From JABDLO01 sp035327565 (lineage in GTDB: Bacteria; Bacteroidota; Bacteroidia; Chitinophagales; Saprospiraceae), in assembly GCA_035327565.1 (NCBI GenBank), contig DAOLDB010000017.1:1-64000 (forward strand): 64,000 bases of DNA, written 5' to 3'. Below, in pieces: positions 9,286-18,789 of this stretch. Under the pieces are notes generated by a model. That model made no database searches. It was not told where the DNA came from and was given only the letters and a program-made list of their open reading frames with translations. The position numbers and the translations under genes were made by a program. How positions within the stretch are numbered: the stretch's first letter is position 1; the number at the start of each line of letters is the position of its first letter.

Positions 9286-10398
9286 TTAAACCTTTATGTA
9301 TTTCCCCTTTCGATCCATCCAAAGGCCTATCAGCCATATCAGCAACATATAGACTATTGCAAACATGAATGAAGCACTTTTCGGAGTCAACCAACTGGTA
9401 AAACCCTGATGATAAACCACAGCCTTCAGAGTTTGATCCCCAATCTTTATCATATAAAAAAATCGGATAATAATCAGGGACAAAACGTATAATATCAAAG
9501 GATTTTTCCCAAACACTTCAAAGAAATAGGTCCAGCTTTTCTTCCCTAATATCTCAATGGTAATAATAAGAAATACCAATATCAACAGATCAAGTCCACA
9601 TGTCAGGAGAACAAAAGAAGAGGTCCAGATTTTCTTGTTAATAGGAAAGATCATATCCCACATCAAAGACAGTAATATCAAACCTATTCCACCTACCAAT
9701 AGCCTGAGTGCCACATCTTTCTTAATTGGATTATCTTTGACATACAGTCCGGTAAGATAACCTGCCAATACATTTACCGTTGCAGGCAATGAGCTCAATA
9801 AACCTTCAGGATCAAATGGCACCCCTTCCCCCTGATATAAAAGTCCGGAACCTAATAACCATAAGTCCATCTTATGTCCAATATTGGTCAACATTTCAAA
9901 ATCTCCCAAGGCGCCCATTACTGCCCAATAACCCAACAAAAAAATAATACTCACTATGAGCGCTCCCCGTTTCTTGAAATGATATACCACTACCGATGCA
10001 ATAAAATAACACAAAGCTATCCGCTGTAAAACACCCAATAAGCGCACTTTTGAAAAATCTATCAATGCAACCTTTCCATCGGCTTGTACTTCGTAAAAGG
10101 GAAAAGCATTCAGCAGATAACCTATCAGAAAAATAAGAAAGGTTCTTTTAACTACTTTACCATAAAACGAGGCAGTAGAACTATTCAAATACTTAGTAAA
10201 ACTAAAGCTCATGGCAGTGCCCACAATGAAAAGAAAAGAGGGGAATACCAGATCCGTTGGTGTAAATCCATGCCACGCAGCATGCGCTAACGGCGCATAC
10301 AAATTTGACCAGCTTCCCGGAGTGTTAACAATAATCATCAAGGCAATGGTTAAGCCCCGCATGACATCTAATGATAAGTATCTTTCCTTCATTTTCAA
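9286..10398 (-). CDS. NagX/HGSNAT-like membrane acyltransferase (DUF5009)
   Basis: Polytopic inner-membrane protein of 370 residues, about ten TM segments. It shows the signature of the heparan-alpha-glucosaminide N-acetyltransferase catalytic family: SLDVMRGLTIALMIIVNTPG near the N-terminus, then HAAWHGFTPTDLVFPSFLFIVG, containing the conserved His region. In bacteria such proteins (often called NagX) lie in N-acetylglucosamine clusters and may acetylate amino sugars or move them across the membrane; the exact reaction is unsettled. Here it is divergent from a GH20 hexosaminidase, which supports an amino-sugar role. The start could be M1 or M3 (MKMKERYLS). The 110-bp divergent region must hold both promoters, but no good -7 box is visible. 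Confidence 0.88.
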   Translation of the reverse strand: MKMKERYLSLDVMRGLTIALMIIVNTPGSWSNLYAPLAHAAWHGFTPTDLVFPSFLFIVGTAMSFSFTKYLNSSTASFYGKVVKRTFLIFLIGYLLNAFPFYEVQADGKVALIDFSKVRLLGVLQRIALCYFIASVVVYHFKKRGALIVSIIFLLGYWAVMGALGDFEMLTNIGHKMDLWLLGSGLLYQGEGVPFDPEGLLSSLPATVNVLAGYLTGLYVKDNPIKKDVALRLLVGGIGLILLSLMWDMIFPINKKIWTSSFVLLTCGLDLLILVFLIITIEILGKKSWTYFFEVFGKNPLILYVLSLIIIRFFYMIKIGDQTLKAVVYHQGFTSWLTPKSASFMFAIVYMLLIWLIGLWMDRKGKYIKV

Positions 10399-10508
10399 GT
10401 AACTATACAGTGGTTGAATAAGTCAATTTCAAAAAATAATAATTATTCGAAAAATAAGTGATATTTTTATTTCTGTACGACAATGTACCGATAAAAAGAA
10501 AATTTAAA

Positions 10509-13082
10509 ATGTCTCGTATACAGATATACTTATACGTCTGTGGGTTATTTTGTATTGGATTGAGCAGTTGCAACAACGTTCAAAACCGTGTAGAAAAAAA
10601 ATACCCCGTTCATGTAACATGGACCTGGCATGAAACCAATGGTTCAGAAATGTCCGGACATCGGGCAAGCTTTCGAATTTCTAACCAAAGTATTGATACG
10701 ATTCAAGGTAATTGGGAGTTTTACTTTAATACTTTATTTCTATCAATAAATTCATCGGTGAAGAATGATTCTTTTCATATGCAGCACATTTCCGGTGACT
10801 TATGGAAAATATATCCCAAAGACAGCCTCCCCATCTATCCGGGAACAAGCATTGACATAGCTTACGAATCGAGCTCCTTATTCTTTAAAAATGTTCAAGC
10901 TCCACACGGTTTCTATATGGTATGGAACAAAGATCCTGAAACCGCCCGACGCATACAATCATATGAAATCAAGGGCATTGATATATCCGAACTGGCAATA
11001 AATGTGTCCAGCTCTCAAATCCCAATTCCAACAGCAAGTTACCTATATGAAAAAAATAAAGAGTTAGAGGAATTGGAAGACTGGCACATTATACCTACAC
11101 CTCAAGTATGTAAGTTTGCCAATGAATTTGGCTTATTGAGTTCCAATACCCTGATCGTAGCACCGGGCTTATTACAGAATGAATCCAATTACCTTAATAA
11201 TTATATTCAGTTTTTGTTAAATGATTCGGTTACTGTAAGAAACTCAGTGGATGATGCTGAAATAGCAGTGGTAAATCTGACTATAAATGAAGAGCTGGCT
11301 TCAGAAGCCTATGAAATGATATATTCTGAAAATCAAATCAATATTTCAGGAGGTTCTCCAAAAGGCGTTTTTTACGGTATACAATCACTGATCGCATTAT
11401 TTCCTATAGAAGCTTTTACAAGAAAAAATGACCAGGTGCGATTTCGATTGGCCAATATTTCGGATGCGCCTGCTTTTCCCTATCGTGGTGTGCATATTGA
11501 TGTTGCACGCAATTTCCATAACGTAGGAACCATTAAGAAGATCATTGATTTGCTGGCATTTTATAAAATAAACACTCTCCATTTTCATCTCACCAATGAT
11601 GAAGGGTGGCGATTGGAAATTCCGGGACTTCCTGAATTGACGGATATCGGAGCTGCACGTGGGCATTCCCTCCAAGAAACCGACTACCTTTTACCCTATT
11701 ATGGCACAGGCCCGGAACTGAAACGTCAGTACTACAGTACCGATGATTTTAAATCCATTTTGAAATACGCTCATAGCCGCCATATAGAAGTCATTCCTGA
11801 AGTAAGTGTTCCTGGTCATGCAAGGGCTGCTATCCTTGCCATGCGTAAAAGATATTATAAGTACATGCAGGAAGGCAACAGGGAAGAAGCTGAAAAGTTT
11901 TTATTGGATGATTTGACGGACAAATCAGAGTATATTTCAGTACAAAATTTCAGAGAAAATACGGTCAATGTTTGTATACCATCCGTTTATCGTTTTTTTG
12001 AGGTAGTCATAGATGCCATCATCCAAATGTATAAAGAAGCTGAAGTGCCTTTACGCACCATTCATACCGGTGGAGACGAAGTTCCTGATGGGTGCTGGAC
12101 AGCTTCTCCGGTTTGCGAAAAATTATTTGACCAATCCCCTAACTTAAAAGGAGTAAAAGATCTGCCTGAATATTTTTTACTCAATATTGAATCCATATTA
12201 CGCGAACGTGGCTTACGACTTGCAGGTTGGGAAGAAATAGCGGAAAAACCTTCACATTCTGATAATAGCCATGGATCTTTTGTTACGAACAATCGTTTTG
12301 CAACGTCCGGATTCCTGGTATATATATGGAACTCTGTAGCAGGATGGGGAAGTGAAGATGTTGCCTATCAATTGGCCAATGCAGGGTATGATGTAGTTAT
12401 ATGTAATTCTTCCAATTTGTATTTTGATCTTGCCTACGATCTGCATCCGGATGAAAGGGGGCACACATGGTCAGGATTCATCGATACAAGAACTGCATGG
12501 AGTATTCTTCCTTTTGATATCTTTTTGTCCAATGATAGCGACATGTTTGGCAATCCGATTGACCCTGCTCAAATCAAAAAAGGTAAAACTTTATTACAGG
12601 AAGAAGCAAAATCAAGAATAAAAGGTCTTCAGGGACAGTTGTGGTCAGAAACCATTTACACGGGTGAGCAAATGGAATATTACCTCTTTCCAAGATTAAC
12701 CGGCCTCGCGGAGAGAGCATGGAAAGGGCAACCCCATTGGGGAGATATAGCAGATAGTAAAATCAGGAATAAAGAAAGACTGAACGAATGGAACCGGTTT
12801 GCCAATTCCATCGGAAAAAGGGATTTGCCGCGGTCAGATTATTTATTCAATGGTTTTAATGGCCGTATTCCCAGGCCGGGTGCCCAATTGATGGAAGGGA
12901 AACTCTATGCGAATATCGAATATCCCGGTTTGATCATTCGCTTTACCACTGATGGAAGTACTCCCGATGAATGGTCGACCGTATACAAAGGTCCAATACA
13001 AATTTCTTCTAAAACCATTCACCTGAGAGCATTTACACCTTCAGGAAGAGGAGGGGGAATAACTATTGTCACTAACCAATAG
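10509..13082 (+). CDS. Beta-N-acetylhexosaminidase, GH20 lipoprotein
   Basis: Hydrolyses terminal beta-linked GlcNAc or GalNAc from chitooligosaccharides or glycans outside the cytoplasm. The start is ATG 10509 rather than GTG 10458, because it opens a signal ending in lipobox LSSC (Cys21). Domains in order: CHB_N-like carbohydrate-binding domain (about 30-190), GH20b alpha/beta domain (about 200-320), GH20 barrel beginning FPYRGVHIDVARNFH and carrying the catalytic HTGGDE (Asp-Glu near base 12075), and a C-terminal CHB_HEX_C-like beta domain (FTTDGSTPDEWS). At 857 residues it is in the range of large multi-domain bacterial GH20 enzymes. Together with the NagX-like and SIS genes it forms an amino-sugar locus. 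Confidence 0.95.
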   Translation: MSRIQIYLYVCGLFCIGLSSCNNVQNRVEKKYPVHVTWTWHETNGSEMSGHRASFRISNQSIDTIQGNWEFYFNTLFLSINSSVKNDSFHMQHISGDLWKIYPKDSLPIYPGTSIDIAYESSSLFFKNVQAPHGFYMVWNKDPETARRIQSYEIKGIDISELAINVSSSQIPIPTASYLYEKNKELEELEDWHIIPTPQVCKFANEFGLLSSNTLIVAPGLLQNESNYLNNYIQFLLNDSVTVRNSVDDAEIAVVNLTINEELASEAYEMIYSENQINISGGSPKGVFYGIQSLIALFPIEAFTRKNDQVRFRLANISDAPAFPYRGVHIDVARNFHNVGTIKKIIDLLAFYKINTLHFHLTNDEGWRLEIPGLPELTDIGAARGHSLQETDYLLPYYGTGPELKRQYYSTDDFKSILKYAHSRHIEVIPEVSVPGHARAAILAMRKRYYKYMQEGNREEAEKFLLDDLTDKSEYISVQNFRENTVNVCIPSVYRFFEVVIDAIIQMYKEAEVPLRTIHTGGDEVPDGCWTASPVCEKLFDQSPNLKGVKDLPEYFLLNIESILRERGLRLAGWEEIAEKPSHSDNSHGSFVTNNRFATSGFLVYIWNSVAGWGSEDVAYQLANAGYDVVICNSSNLYFDLAYDLHPDERGHTWSGFIDTRTAWSILPFDIFLSNDSDMFGNPIDPAQIKKGKTLLQEEAKSRIKGLQGQLWSETIYTGEQMEYYLFPRLTGLAERAWKGQPHWGDIADSKIRNKERLNEWNRFANSIGKRDLPRSDYLFNGFNGRIPRPGAQLMEGKLYANIEYPGLIIRFTTDGSTPDEWSTVYKGPIQISSKTIHLRAFTPSGRGGGITIVTNQ

Positions 13083-13186
13083 ACAAAATTATACATTCGC
13101 ATTTTGGAGTAAAAAAATTGAATAATTAACATAGCCCTAACAACTCAGAGAAAATATTTCAATCGGTCTCATTCACTTTGTTGCAT

Positions 13187-13423
13187 CTATTTTCTAATTG
13201 GTTTATTAATTTCATCATGAAGTAAACTATTGTCTTTTTCTATTCATTCTATCGCAGAATCAGGTGAATTTTTATTTGTTACTATCATTTTTCTGATCAC
13301 CCATATAAACCCTTTAACTTCTAAACCTAAATCCTCAGCCTCACTTATTGACTTTTTATCTACGGTAAGCAATATGCTTTTTAACTGGTTTGCTTTCCAG
13401 ATTATGGTTTTATCATTTAGACT
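13187..13423 (-). pseudogene. Decayed C-terminal fragment of a PIN-domain (VapC/DUF3368-like) toxin
   Basis: Read on the minus strand directly after the SIS stop codon and in its frame. 59 codons without a start give a PIN-like C-terminal half: ANQLKSILLTVDKKSISEA, then DLGLEVKGFIWVIRK and SPDSAIE, followed by TGA at 13244-13246. Another 18 codons (IEKDNSLLHDEINKPIRK) and TAG then resemble the last helix of the same family. The N-terminal half with the first catalytic Asp residues is missing, there is no ATG, and an in-frame stop interrupts it, so it is a relic. No antitoxin gene is recognised nearby. The family call rests on pattern recognition only. Confidence 0.55.
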
Positions 13424-14158
13424 TTACAGCAAAGGCACTTTGCTTTTATACTTTGACAACAGCAGATCATTCATTGCATCACCTTCATCGGTATTTGAAC
13501 TGGAAAACACCTCAGGTACTATCCCCTTTTGTATGAGAATATGACACGCATGAACGATTAGGGACTGTACAATCATCGCCCCCATGACAGTCGAAGTAGC
13601 TCCCACTTTGCCAGACATCCCTGGTAATTCTACAGATGTATCTCCAAAGCATCCCAAATTATCAATAAAAACATCCGACACTTCAAACAATCTCTTTCCG
13701 GATGAATGTCTTGAGTCGACCTGGAGGGTATGTTGAAGGCTGGTAATGGCAATCACCGGACAAACCTGCTCCCGTGCATACATGGCCATTTCAATACTCA
13801 CAGAATTTCTACCTGAATTCGATGCAACGATCAATACATCATTTGAAGTTAGTGAATAGGGAATGAGAAGTTCCCTTCCCAGGTTTTCCTTCCTTTCCAG
13901 AACAGTGCTTCCAGAAGCGCTTTTATGTAACATTAATCCCTCATCCAACACCGGAATAACGCGGGCAAAACCTCCGGCACGATAAAAGATTTCTTCAGCC
14001 AGCATGTGGGAGTGACCGGTTCCGGAAGCATAGATGTATCCATTATTTTCAATGGTATGAGCGACCAGTTCCCCTGCTTCTATAATCTTTTCCTTTTGAC
14101 GAAGTAAAAGTGAGGTCAAGGATTGTATTCCTGAAATATACTGTTCAAATGCTTTCAA
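13424..14158 (-). CDS. UPF0309 SIS-domain protein, possible GlcNAc-6-phosphate enzyme
   Basis: 244 residues, a single sugar-isomerase (SIS) fold. Visible are the phosphosugar-binding ASGTGHSHMLAEEIFYRAGG, ALMLHK-like GLMLHKSASGSTVLER, the second SIS motif VASNSGRNSVSIEMA and the VGATSTVMGAMIVQ helix; all fit the UPF0309 family. A Streptomyces UPF0309 member, NagS, has been reported from memory to act on GlcNAc-6-P; this is a hint, not a proof. Proximity to the GH20 and NagX-like genes supports an amino-sugar phosphate substrate. It is cytoplasmic. The C-terminus ends normally (KYKSKVPLL), and the downstream PIN fragment is not part of it. Confidence 0.88.
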   Translation of the reverse strand: MKAFEQYISGIQSLTSLLLRQKEKIIEAGELVAHTIENNGYIYASGTGHSHMLAEEIFYRAGGFARVIPVLDEGLMLHKSASGSTVLERKENLGRELLIPYSLTSNDVLIVASNSGRNSVSIEMAMYAREQVCPVIAITSLQHTLQVDSRHSSGKRLFEVSDVFIDNLGCFGDTSVELPGMSGKVGATSTVMGAMIVQSLIVHACHILIQKGIVPEVFSSSNTDEGDAMNDLLLSKYKSKVPLL

Positions 14159-14258
14159 TCCTGTCAGTTTTAAAGTGTAAAATATTTTGATTCAATATGC
14201 TAAAAATATTGCAGAATTGATCATCATAAGAAGAATTTCTTGATTCACAATAAGAAAA

Positions 14259-15155
14259 TCAAAAAATACCCAATCGCCTTTCGTTTCGGTACATTCGATA
14301 AAAATTTTGCCCTACTGCTCCAATAATTATAGGATCAAAATATGTTCCATCTGTATTTAAGTCCAATGTCAATGACCTGCCTGCATGGGCACGGATAAGC
14401 ATATCCAGAAGAAACAATAAAGCGCCTTTACCATTCTTTTGTGATGTCTCCAATTGCAAAAGCAGAACCACTTTATTATGGCTGTAGATGGCAAACAAAA
14501 CGGCTATGGGATTGCGTTCACCATCCAAAACAGCGCTGCTAAACCCTATACCCCTGTGAAGGGCGTTATACATGATTCGCTGTAAAGCATGGAAATTATA
14601 ATTTCTATTTTCTTTGTCCGGACTATTTTGCTTATAAAAATCAGCTAAGTTTTCCGGCTTAATCCCCGAGGCAATAACCCATCCTGCATTTTCAGCTGTA
14701 TCTAAAACTTCAATGGCCTCTCTATCAAAACCTTTCCGGATGATTTCATAAGGATTATTCAAATTAAGTGTATAATTCATTTTTTCCGAAAGGACAAAAT
14801 TCCCATTCTTCTCATGAAAAGATATAGGGTTCAGATGGATGTCCACCGTTTTAAAATCTGAAGGGATGGCTTCAAGAAATGTTTGAATTCTGATGGGAGT
14901 TAATACATTAACGGAATATATTCCAACTACTCTGGTTAAAGGAGGTTGTATAAGATCCCAACCGGCTAAAATATTTTTCCTTACAGGAAGAACCATCACC
15001 GATTGATAATTGTCTTCCACTAATCCTTCCCAGTCTTTTGATATTTGATTCAAATACCATGTATATCCAAATACCTGACCATTGGGAGAATGATGTACAC
15101 AACCATCCCATCGGGCCTTTTCAATATCACCAGCTTTGATTCTTTGAATGTTCAT
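14259..15155 (-). CDS. GNAT/FemAB-fold acyltransferase-like protein
   Basis: 298 residues, cytoplasmic. The layout resembles proteins with a BioF2/FemAB-like acyl-CoA N-acyltransferase fold: an N-terminal SPNGQVFGYTWYLNQIS segment, a middle NYNFHALQRIMYNALHRG helix and a C-terminal GNAT-like core with KNGKGALLFLLDMLI. No characterised substrate can be inferred. It is the upstream neighbour of the SIS gene (100-bp gap, same strand), with which co-transcription is possible but unproven. It is divergent from the fatty acid hydroxylase gene. A conserved but uncharacterised Bacteroidota protein is the safest description. Confidence 0.7.
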   Translation of the reverse strand: MNIQRIKAGDIEKARWDGCVHHSPNGQVFGYTWYLNQISKDWEGLVEDNYQSVMVLPVRKNILAGWDLIQPPLTRVVGIYSVNVLTPIRIQTFLEAIPSDFKTVDIHLNPISFHEKNGNFVLSEKMNYTLNLNNPYEIIRKGFDREAIEVLDTAENAGWVIASGIKPENLADFYKQNSPDKENRNYNFHALQRIMYNALHRGIGFSSAVLDGERNPIAVLFAIYSHNKVVLLLQLETSQKNGKGALLFLLDMLIRAHAGRSLTLDLNTDGTYFDPIIIGAVGQNFYRMYRNERRLGIF

Positions 15156-15324
15156 TGGAAGTCAAACATTCCCACAGTTCATTGGTTGATTATGGGGAGC
15201 ATTTTTTAAATATTTTCTTCTCAGTCATCCGACAAAAAGCAATTTAAATCCATGATGATTCAATAGCTGAGAAACATTGATGATTCTTTCACAAATTTAT
15301 CATCCCATTTTTTTTTGAATATCC

Positions 15325-15332
15325 TAATTTTG
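15325..15332 (+). promoter_or_regulatory. -7 box of the fatty acid hydroxylase gene
   Basis: TAATTTTG is a perfect match to TAnnTTTG, 31 bp before the ATG at 15364. No TTTG or TTG lies at the right distance for a -33 box, so the promoter may be weak or activated. Confidence 0.45.
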
Positions 15333-15363
15333 CAGATACTTTAAATCAATATTGTATTTCACA

Positions 15364-16212
15364 ATGGATGCCTTGGTAGAATATTTTTCAGAAATGCCAT
15401 CTTCTCACCGTTCAGCTGTATTGCTGGGAGGACTGACTCTTTTTTTAATGATAGAAAATGCAGTGCCTTTCTTTACCTCTAAGTACAACAAATGGAGACA
15501 TACAGGTATTAATATATTCTTTACTGCCACTACTGTTTTGATCAATTTTGCCATGGCATTTATGCTGCTTTGGGCTGCGTCATTAGTTGACCGGTCAGGA
15601 TTTGGTATCATTCAATGGATACCGATACAAGGAATTTGGTTTTTGCTTATTGGTTTGATGCTTCTTGATTTTATCGGAGCATTCCTCCCACATTATATTG
15701 AACACAGAATACGTTTTCTCTGGCAATTTCATTTGATTCATCATACTGACCAAAACGTAGACACCACCACTGCAAATCGTCATCATCCCGGTGAAAGTGT
15801 CCTAAGGTTTTTATTTACATTGATTGCCGTGATCATTGTAGGTGCACCGATGTGGATGGTATTTATGTACCAATCGCTTAGTGTAGTTCTCAGTCAGTTT
15901 AACCATTCCAATGTCAAAATGCCGGAATGGCTAGATAATGCATTGGTATGGATCTTTTGTACTCCCAACATGCACCGGGTTCACCATCACTACCGTCAAC
16001 CCTATTCCGATAAGAATTATGGAAATATATTTTCATTATGGGACCGGGCTTTCGGCACTTATGTGAAAGTCGACAACGCTCAATTAATCTACGGGGTAGA
16101 TACACATATGGATACAAAGGAAGCCAATGATATTATCACTTTATTAAAAATTCCTTTTCTGAGGTATCGCGGCAGCATCCCTTATGAGCAGGAAGAAAAC
16201 CTGGAGGGTTAA
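15364..16212 (+). CDS. Fatty acid hydroxylase / sterol desaturase superfamily membrane protein
   Basis: Membrane-bound di-iron oxygenase family, 282 residues, about five TM segments. His-cluster motifs are present: HYIEHR, HLIHH, NRHHPGE, FNHSN and MHRVHHHYRQP, together enough to ligate two irons. The substrate in such Bacteroidota proteins (lipid, carotenoid or sterol-like) is unknown. ATG 15364 was preferred to TTG 15352 because it follows the -7 box and opens a typical N-terminus. It converges on the permease operon with 38 bp between stops and no visible terminator. Confidence 0.9.
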   Translation: MDALVEYFSEMPSSHRSAVLLGGLTLFLMIENAVPFFTSKYNKWRHTGINIFFTATTVLINFAMAFMLLWAASLVDRSGFGIIQWIPIQGIWFLLIGLMLLDFIGAFLPHYIEHRIRFLWQFHLIHHTDQNVDTTTANRHHPGESVLRFLFTLIAVIIVGAPMWMVFMYQSLSVVLSQFNHSNVKMPEWLDNALVWIFCTPNMHRVHHHYRQPYSDKNYGNIFSLWDRAFGTYVKVDNAQLIYGVDTHMDTKEANDIITLLKIPFLRYRGSIPYEQEENLEG

Positions 16213-16250
16213 GTTAAGCGTTGATTCCATAGCTTTGAAATCGTTGAACC

Positions 16251-17402
16251 TCAGCTTCTCAATCGCGGATCCAGAAAATTCTGGATACGCCCCGCCCAAA
16301 TATTTAATGAAGTCACGATCATAAAAATACAAAAGCCTGGAAAAACAGCTAACCACCAAGCATTGGTTCGACGTGCAGCACTTAGTAATGATCCCCAGGT
16401 AGGTTGCTCAATCGGAATACCAATACCCAGAAAAGATAGAGATGCTTCCAATAATATAGCTGACGCAATACTGAATGCTACCAAAGCAATCACTGAATCC
16501 AAAGCATTTGGTAATATATGATGCACCAATATTCTCCAACGGGAAATTCCTGAAATCAAAACTGCCTTTATATAATTTTCTTCCATGACTGACATCATTT
16601 CTGCCCTTATGTATCGGGCTAAATTGCTCCAACCTATCAATCCTATAATGATGACTACGTTCCATACAGAACTTCTCTCAAACAGAACCACCAAACCCAG
16701 AACAAGAAAAAGGGAGGGAATGGATTCTCTGACTTCGATTAATTTATTAACCACCAAGCTTAACTGGGTATTATACTTCCTGAGTTTGAATCTCCCAGCC
16801 CATCGAATTACTGCGTAGGTGACCAATAAAGTAGCTGAAAAGTAAAATAGTCTGATTCCTATCCCAATCTGATTCCATTCATTGACCAAATAAAATCCTC
16901 CGATCAATAATACCATGCACCCCCCAAATATTTGTATCGTATTCAAATACAGAGGAAACTTTCTAAAATAGGCAGCCGAACCGCCCATGAAAAGCGCAAT
17001 AACAAATGCCAATGCAATGGAAAAAACACCCACCTGCAGAGCAATCCAAAAACCTGAAATGAGGCCGGCTGCAACATCGCGGCCTAAATGATCAGTGCCC
17101 AGCCAATGTCCTGCTTTACCCGGTGGCACCACAGTGTTTCGAGAATCCATCTGAATTGGACTGAAAGATATGAAGGCAGGAATGACCGGCTCAATGTCAT
17201 TTATATTCACTCTTGGATCGATTTTTCGTAATCCAATGGAATAGGAATAATCTTGTAAAACTGGAAAAACAAGTTGATCGTTCAACTTTCCTACCAATGG
17301 AAGATCATTGGCAATAAACTTATGTAAAAATGCTGTAAATACAAAAAGAATCAGGACATACCCGGTGATTCTTTGTACGTAAAGTGTAAGTGAATTCCGC
17401 AT
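16251..17402 (-). CDS. Opp/Dpp-type ABC transporter permease, DppC-like
   Basis: Inner-membrane permease, last gene of the operon. It shows GTDHLGRDVAAGLISG near the start of the permease core and the EAA-like loop in HHILPNALDSVIALVAFSIA, then LEASLSFLGIG and PTWGSLLSAA, all standard for DppC/OppC. At 383 residues it is longer than the usual roughly 300: extra segments are an N-terminal periplasmic stretch (about 30-95) and an added hydrophobic hairpin (about 155-210). Its ATG directly follows the upstream permease's TAG without a spacer, implying translational coupling. No ATPase gene is beside it. Confidence 0.92.
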   Translation of the reverse strand: MRNSLTLYVQRITGYVLILFVFTAFLHKFIANDLPLVGKLNDQLVFPVLQDYSYSIGLRKIDPRVNINDIEPVIPAFISFSPIQMDSRNTVVPPGKAGHWLGTDHLGRDVAAGLISGFWIALQVGVFSIALAFVIALFMGGSAAYFRKFPLYLNTIQIFGGCMVLLIGGFYLVNEWNQIGIGIRLFYFSATLLVTYAVIRWAGRFKLRKYNTQLSLVVNKLIEVRESIPSLFLVLGLVVLFERSSVWNVVIIIGLIGWSNLARYIRAEMMSVMEENYIKAVLISGISRWRILVHHILPNALDSVIALVAFSIASAILLEASLSFLGIGIPIEQPTWGSLLSAARRTNAWWLAVFPGFCIFMIVTSLNIWAGRIQNFLDPRLRS

Positions 17403-18785
17403 CTAATGGTTATTTAATTGAATCCGCGGATTCACTTTTGCATATAAAATATCGGCAAAAAACAGGGTGATTGAGGTTACAATACTTACTAAAAGTACAA
17501 TAGCAAATACAACATCCCAATCCGAATAAAAAATACTGTCATACATTAATCTTCCCATACCTGGAATATTAAAAATCACTTCAATAATCAAGCTGCCTGC
17601 CAAAGCTCCAGGAATATAATTACTAACTAAAGTAATAACAGGTATCATTGCATTGGGCACCAGGTGGTGGAGGGTAACTCTTCTGGCGGATAGCCCTCTG
17701 GCTCTCAAAGCCACCCGGTAGGGTTTGCTCATCTCCGACCGGAGCGAACTCTGTGAAATCCGGGCTATCACAGCCAGATTGGACAAAAACAGACATAATA
17801 CAGGTAAAATAATCATAGTAAAATGATCAAAAAATTGAGAGATGAAGCTTTGGTTTGCCTTTACCCGGAAGAATGGAGCCGGAAATATATTTGTCCACTC
17901 TCCATATTCGGAAGTTGTAAAAAAAACAACCAATAGTGTCGCAAGCCAAAATACGGGCATTGCATAAATGATGTAAAGAAATACCGAGATGAACAAATCC
18001 GTTTTACTCCCCTGTTTTATGGCGATTACCATTCCTAAAGGGATTCCTGCCATCAGACTAAGAAACAGTGAAATCATAACGATGCTTAATGTCCACCATA
18101 AGGCACTTTTAATTTTTTCTCCCGCACTTCGTCCATCTACCAATGAGGTGCCCATTTTTGACTGGAAAAATGAGATGACCCATCGGTGATATTGATTGTT
18201 CCATCCGTTCCATTTTAACACAGGATAATACCCCCGTACTTTATTCATCTGCATGTCCTGGTGAATAGCAATCCATTCTTCCCACTTCGTTAATTCCTTT
18301 TCCCCATCCAAAAAGGAAGATAATTCCATGATGCGCTGATTTCGTTGAAGATTAGATTTACTGACTTTTAAAAAGGCGAGTTCCTGCCGGCACCGGCGGT
18401 TTCCGTTTGAGGTACACAGGCTATCAAGCATTTGAAAATTATCAACCCAATTCAAGGCATCATTTTCATAATATCGTTCATTCAAAAGCTTATCGAATAA
18501 TTGCTTCGTTTGAAAGTTCCATTCCCTTTCAATATTCTTATTCTTATAAGAAGGTATGATTGAAAAATAAAACAATGGTTGATGTAATCCTTCAGAAAAA
18601 AATACTTTTTCATACTCCTGATAATACCGGTCAATATTACCGTCGGTAGGATGAAGGCCCTGAAGAGAAAGAATAGCTTCAGCCCTATCTCCAGGTGCTC
18701 CTTTGCTTAAAAAGAAACTCAATATACTGACTATCCATACGGTGGTTAGCAACCAGAAAAGCCTGGATATCCCCATCCACCACAT
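17403..18785 (-). CDS. Opp/Dpp-type ABC transporter permease, DppB-like, with enlarged periplasmic loop
   Basis: Inner-membrane permease. After TM1 (LTTVWIVSILSFFLSKGAPGD) about 170 residues of soluble, periplasmic sequence follow before the conserved core (MGTSLVDGRSAGEKI, SLMAGIPLGMVIAIKQGS). The EAA-type loop is ALRARGLSARRVTLHHLVPNA, followed by LAGSLIIEVIFNIPGMGRL. 460 residues compare with about 310-340 for E. coli DppB. The inserted loop contains Cys residues (SLCTSNGNRRCRQ) that may form a disulfide. The gene begins 4 bp after the binding-protein stop. The peptide substrate is inferred from family only. Confidence 0.92.
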   Translation of the reverse strand: MWWMGISRLFWLLTTVWIVSILSFFLSKGAPGDRAEAILSLQGLHPTDGNIDRYYQEYEKVFFSEGLHQPLFYFSIIPSYKNKNIEREWNFQTKQLFDKLLNERYYENDALNWVDNFQMLDSLCTSNGNRRCRQELAFLKVSKSNLQRNQRIMELSSFLDGEKELTKWEEWIAIHQDMQMNKVRGYYPVLKWNGWNNQYHRWVISFFQSKMGTSLVDGRSAGEKIKSALWWTLSIVMISLFLSLMAGIPLGMVIAIKQGSKTDLFISVFLYIIYAMPVFWLATLLVVFFTTSEYGEWTNIFPAPFFRVKANQSFISQFFDHFTMIILPVLCLFLSNLAVIARISQSSLRSEMSKPYRVALRARGLSARRVTLHHLVPNAMIPVITLVSNYIPGALAGSLIIEVIFNIPGMGRLMYDSIFYSDWDVVFAIVLLVSIVTSITLFFADILYAKVNPRIQLNNH

Positions 18786-18789
18786 TGGG

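Noticed and set aside
13230..13544. A 104-codon plus-strand frame overlapping the SIS gene end
   Set aside because: It overlaps the conserved C-terminus of the SIS protein, and the minus strand gives the PIN-like reading.
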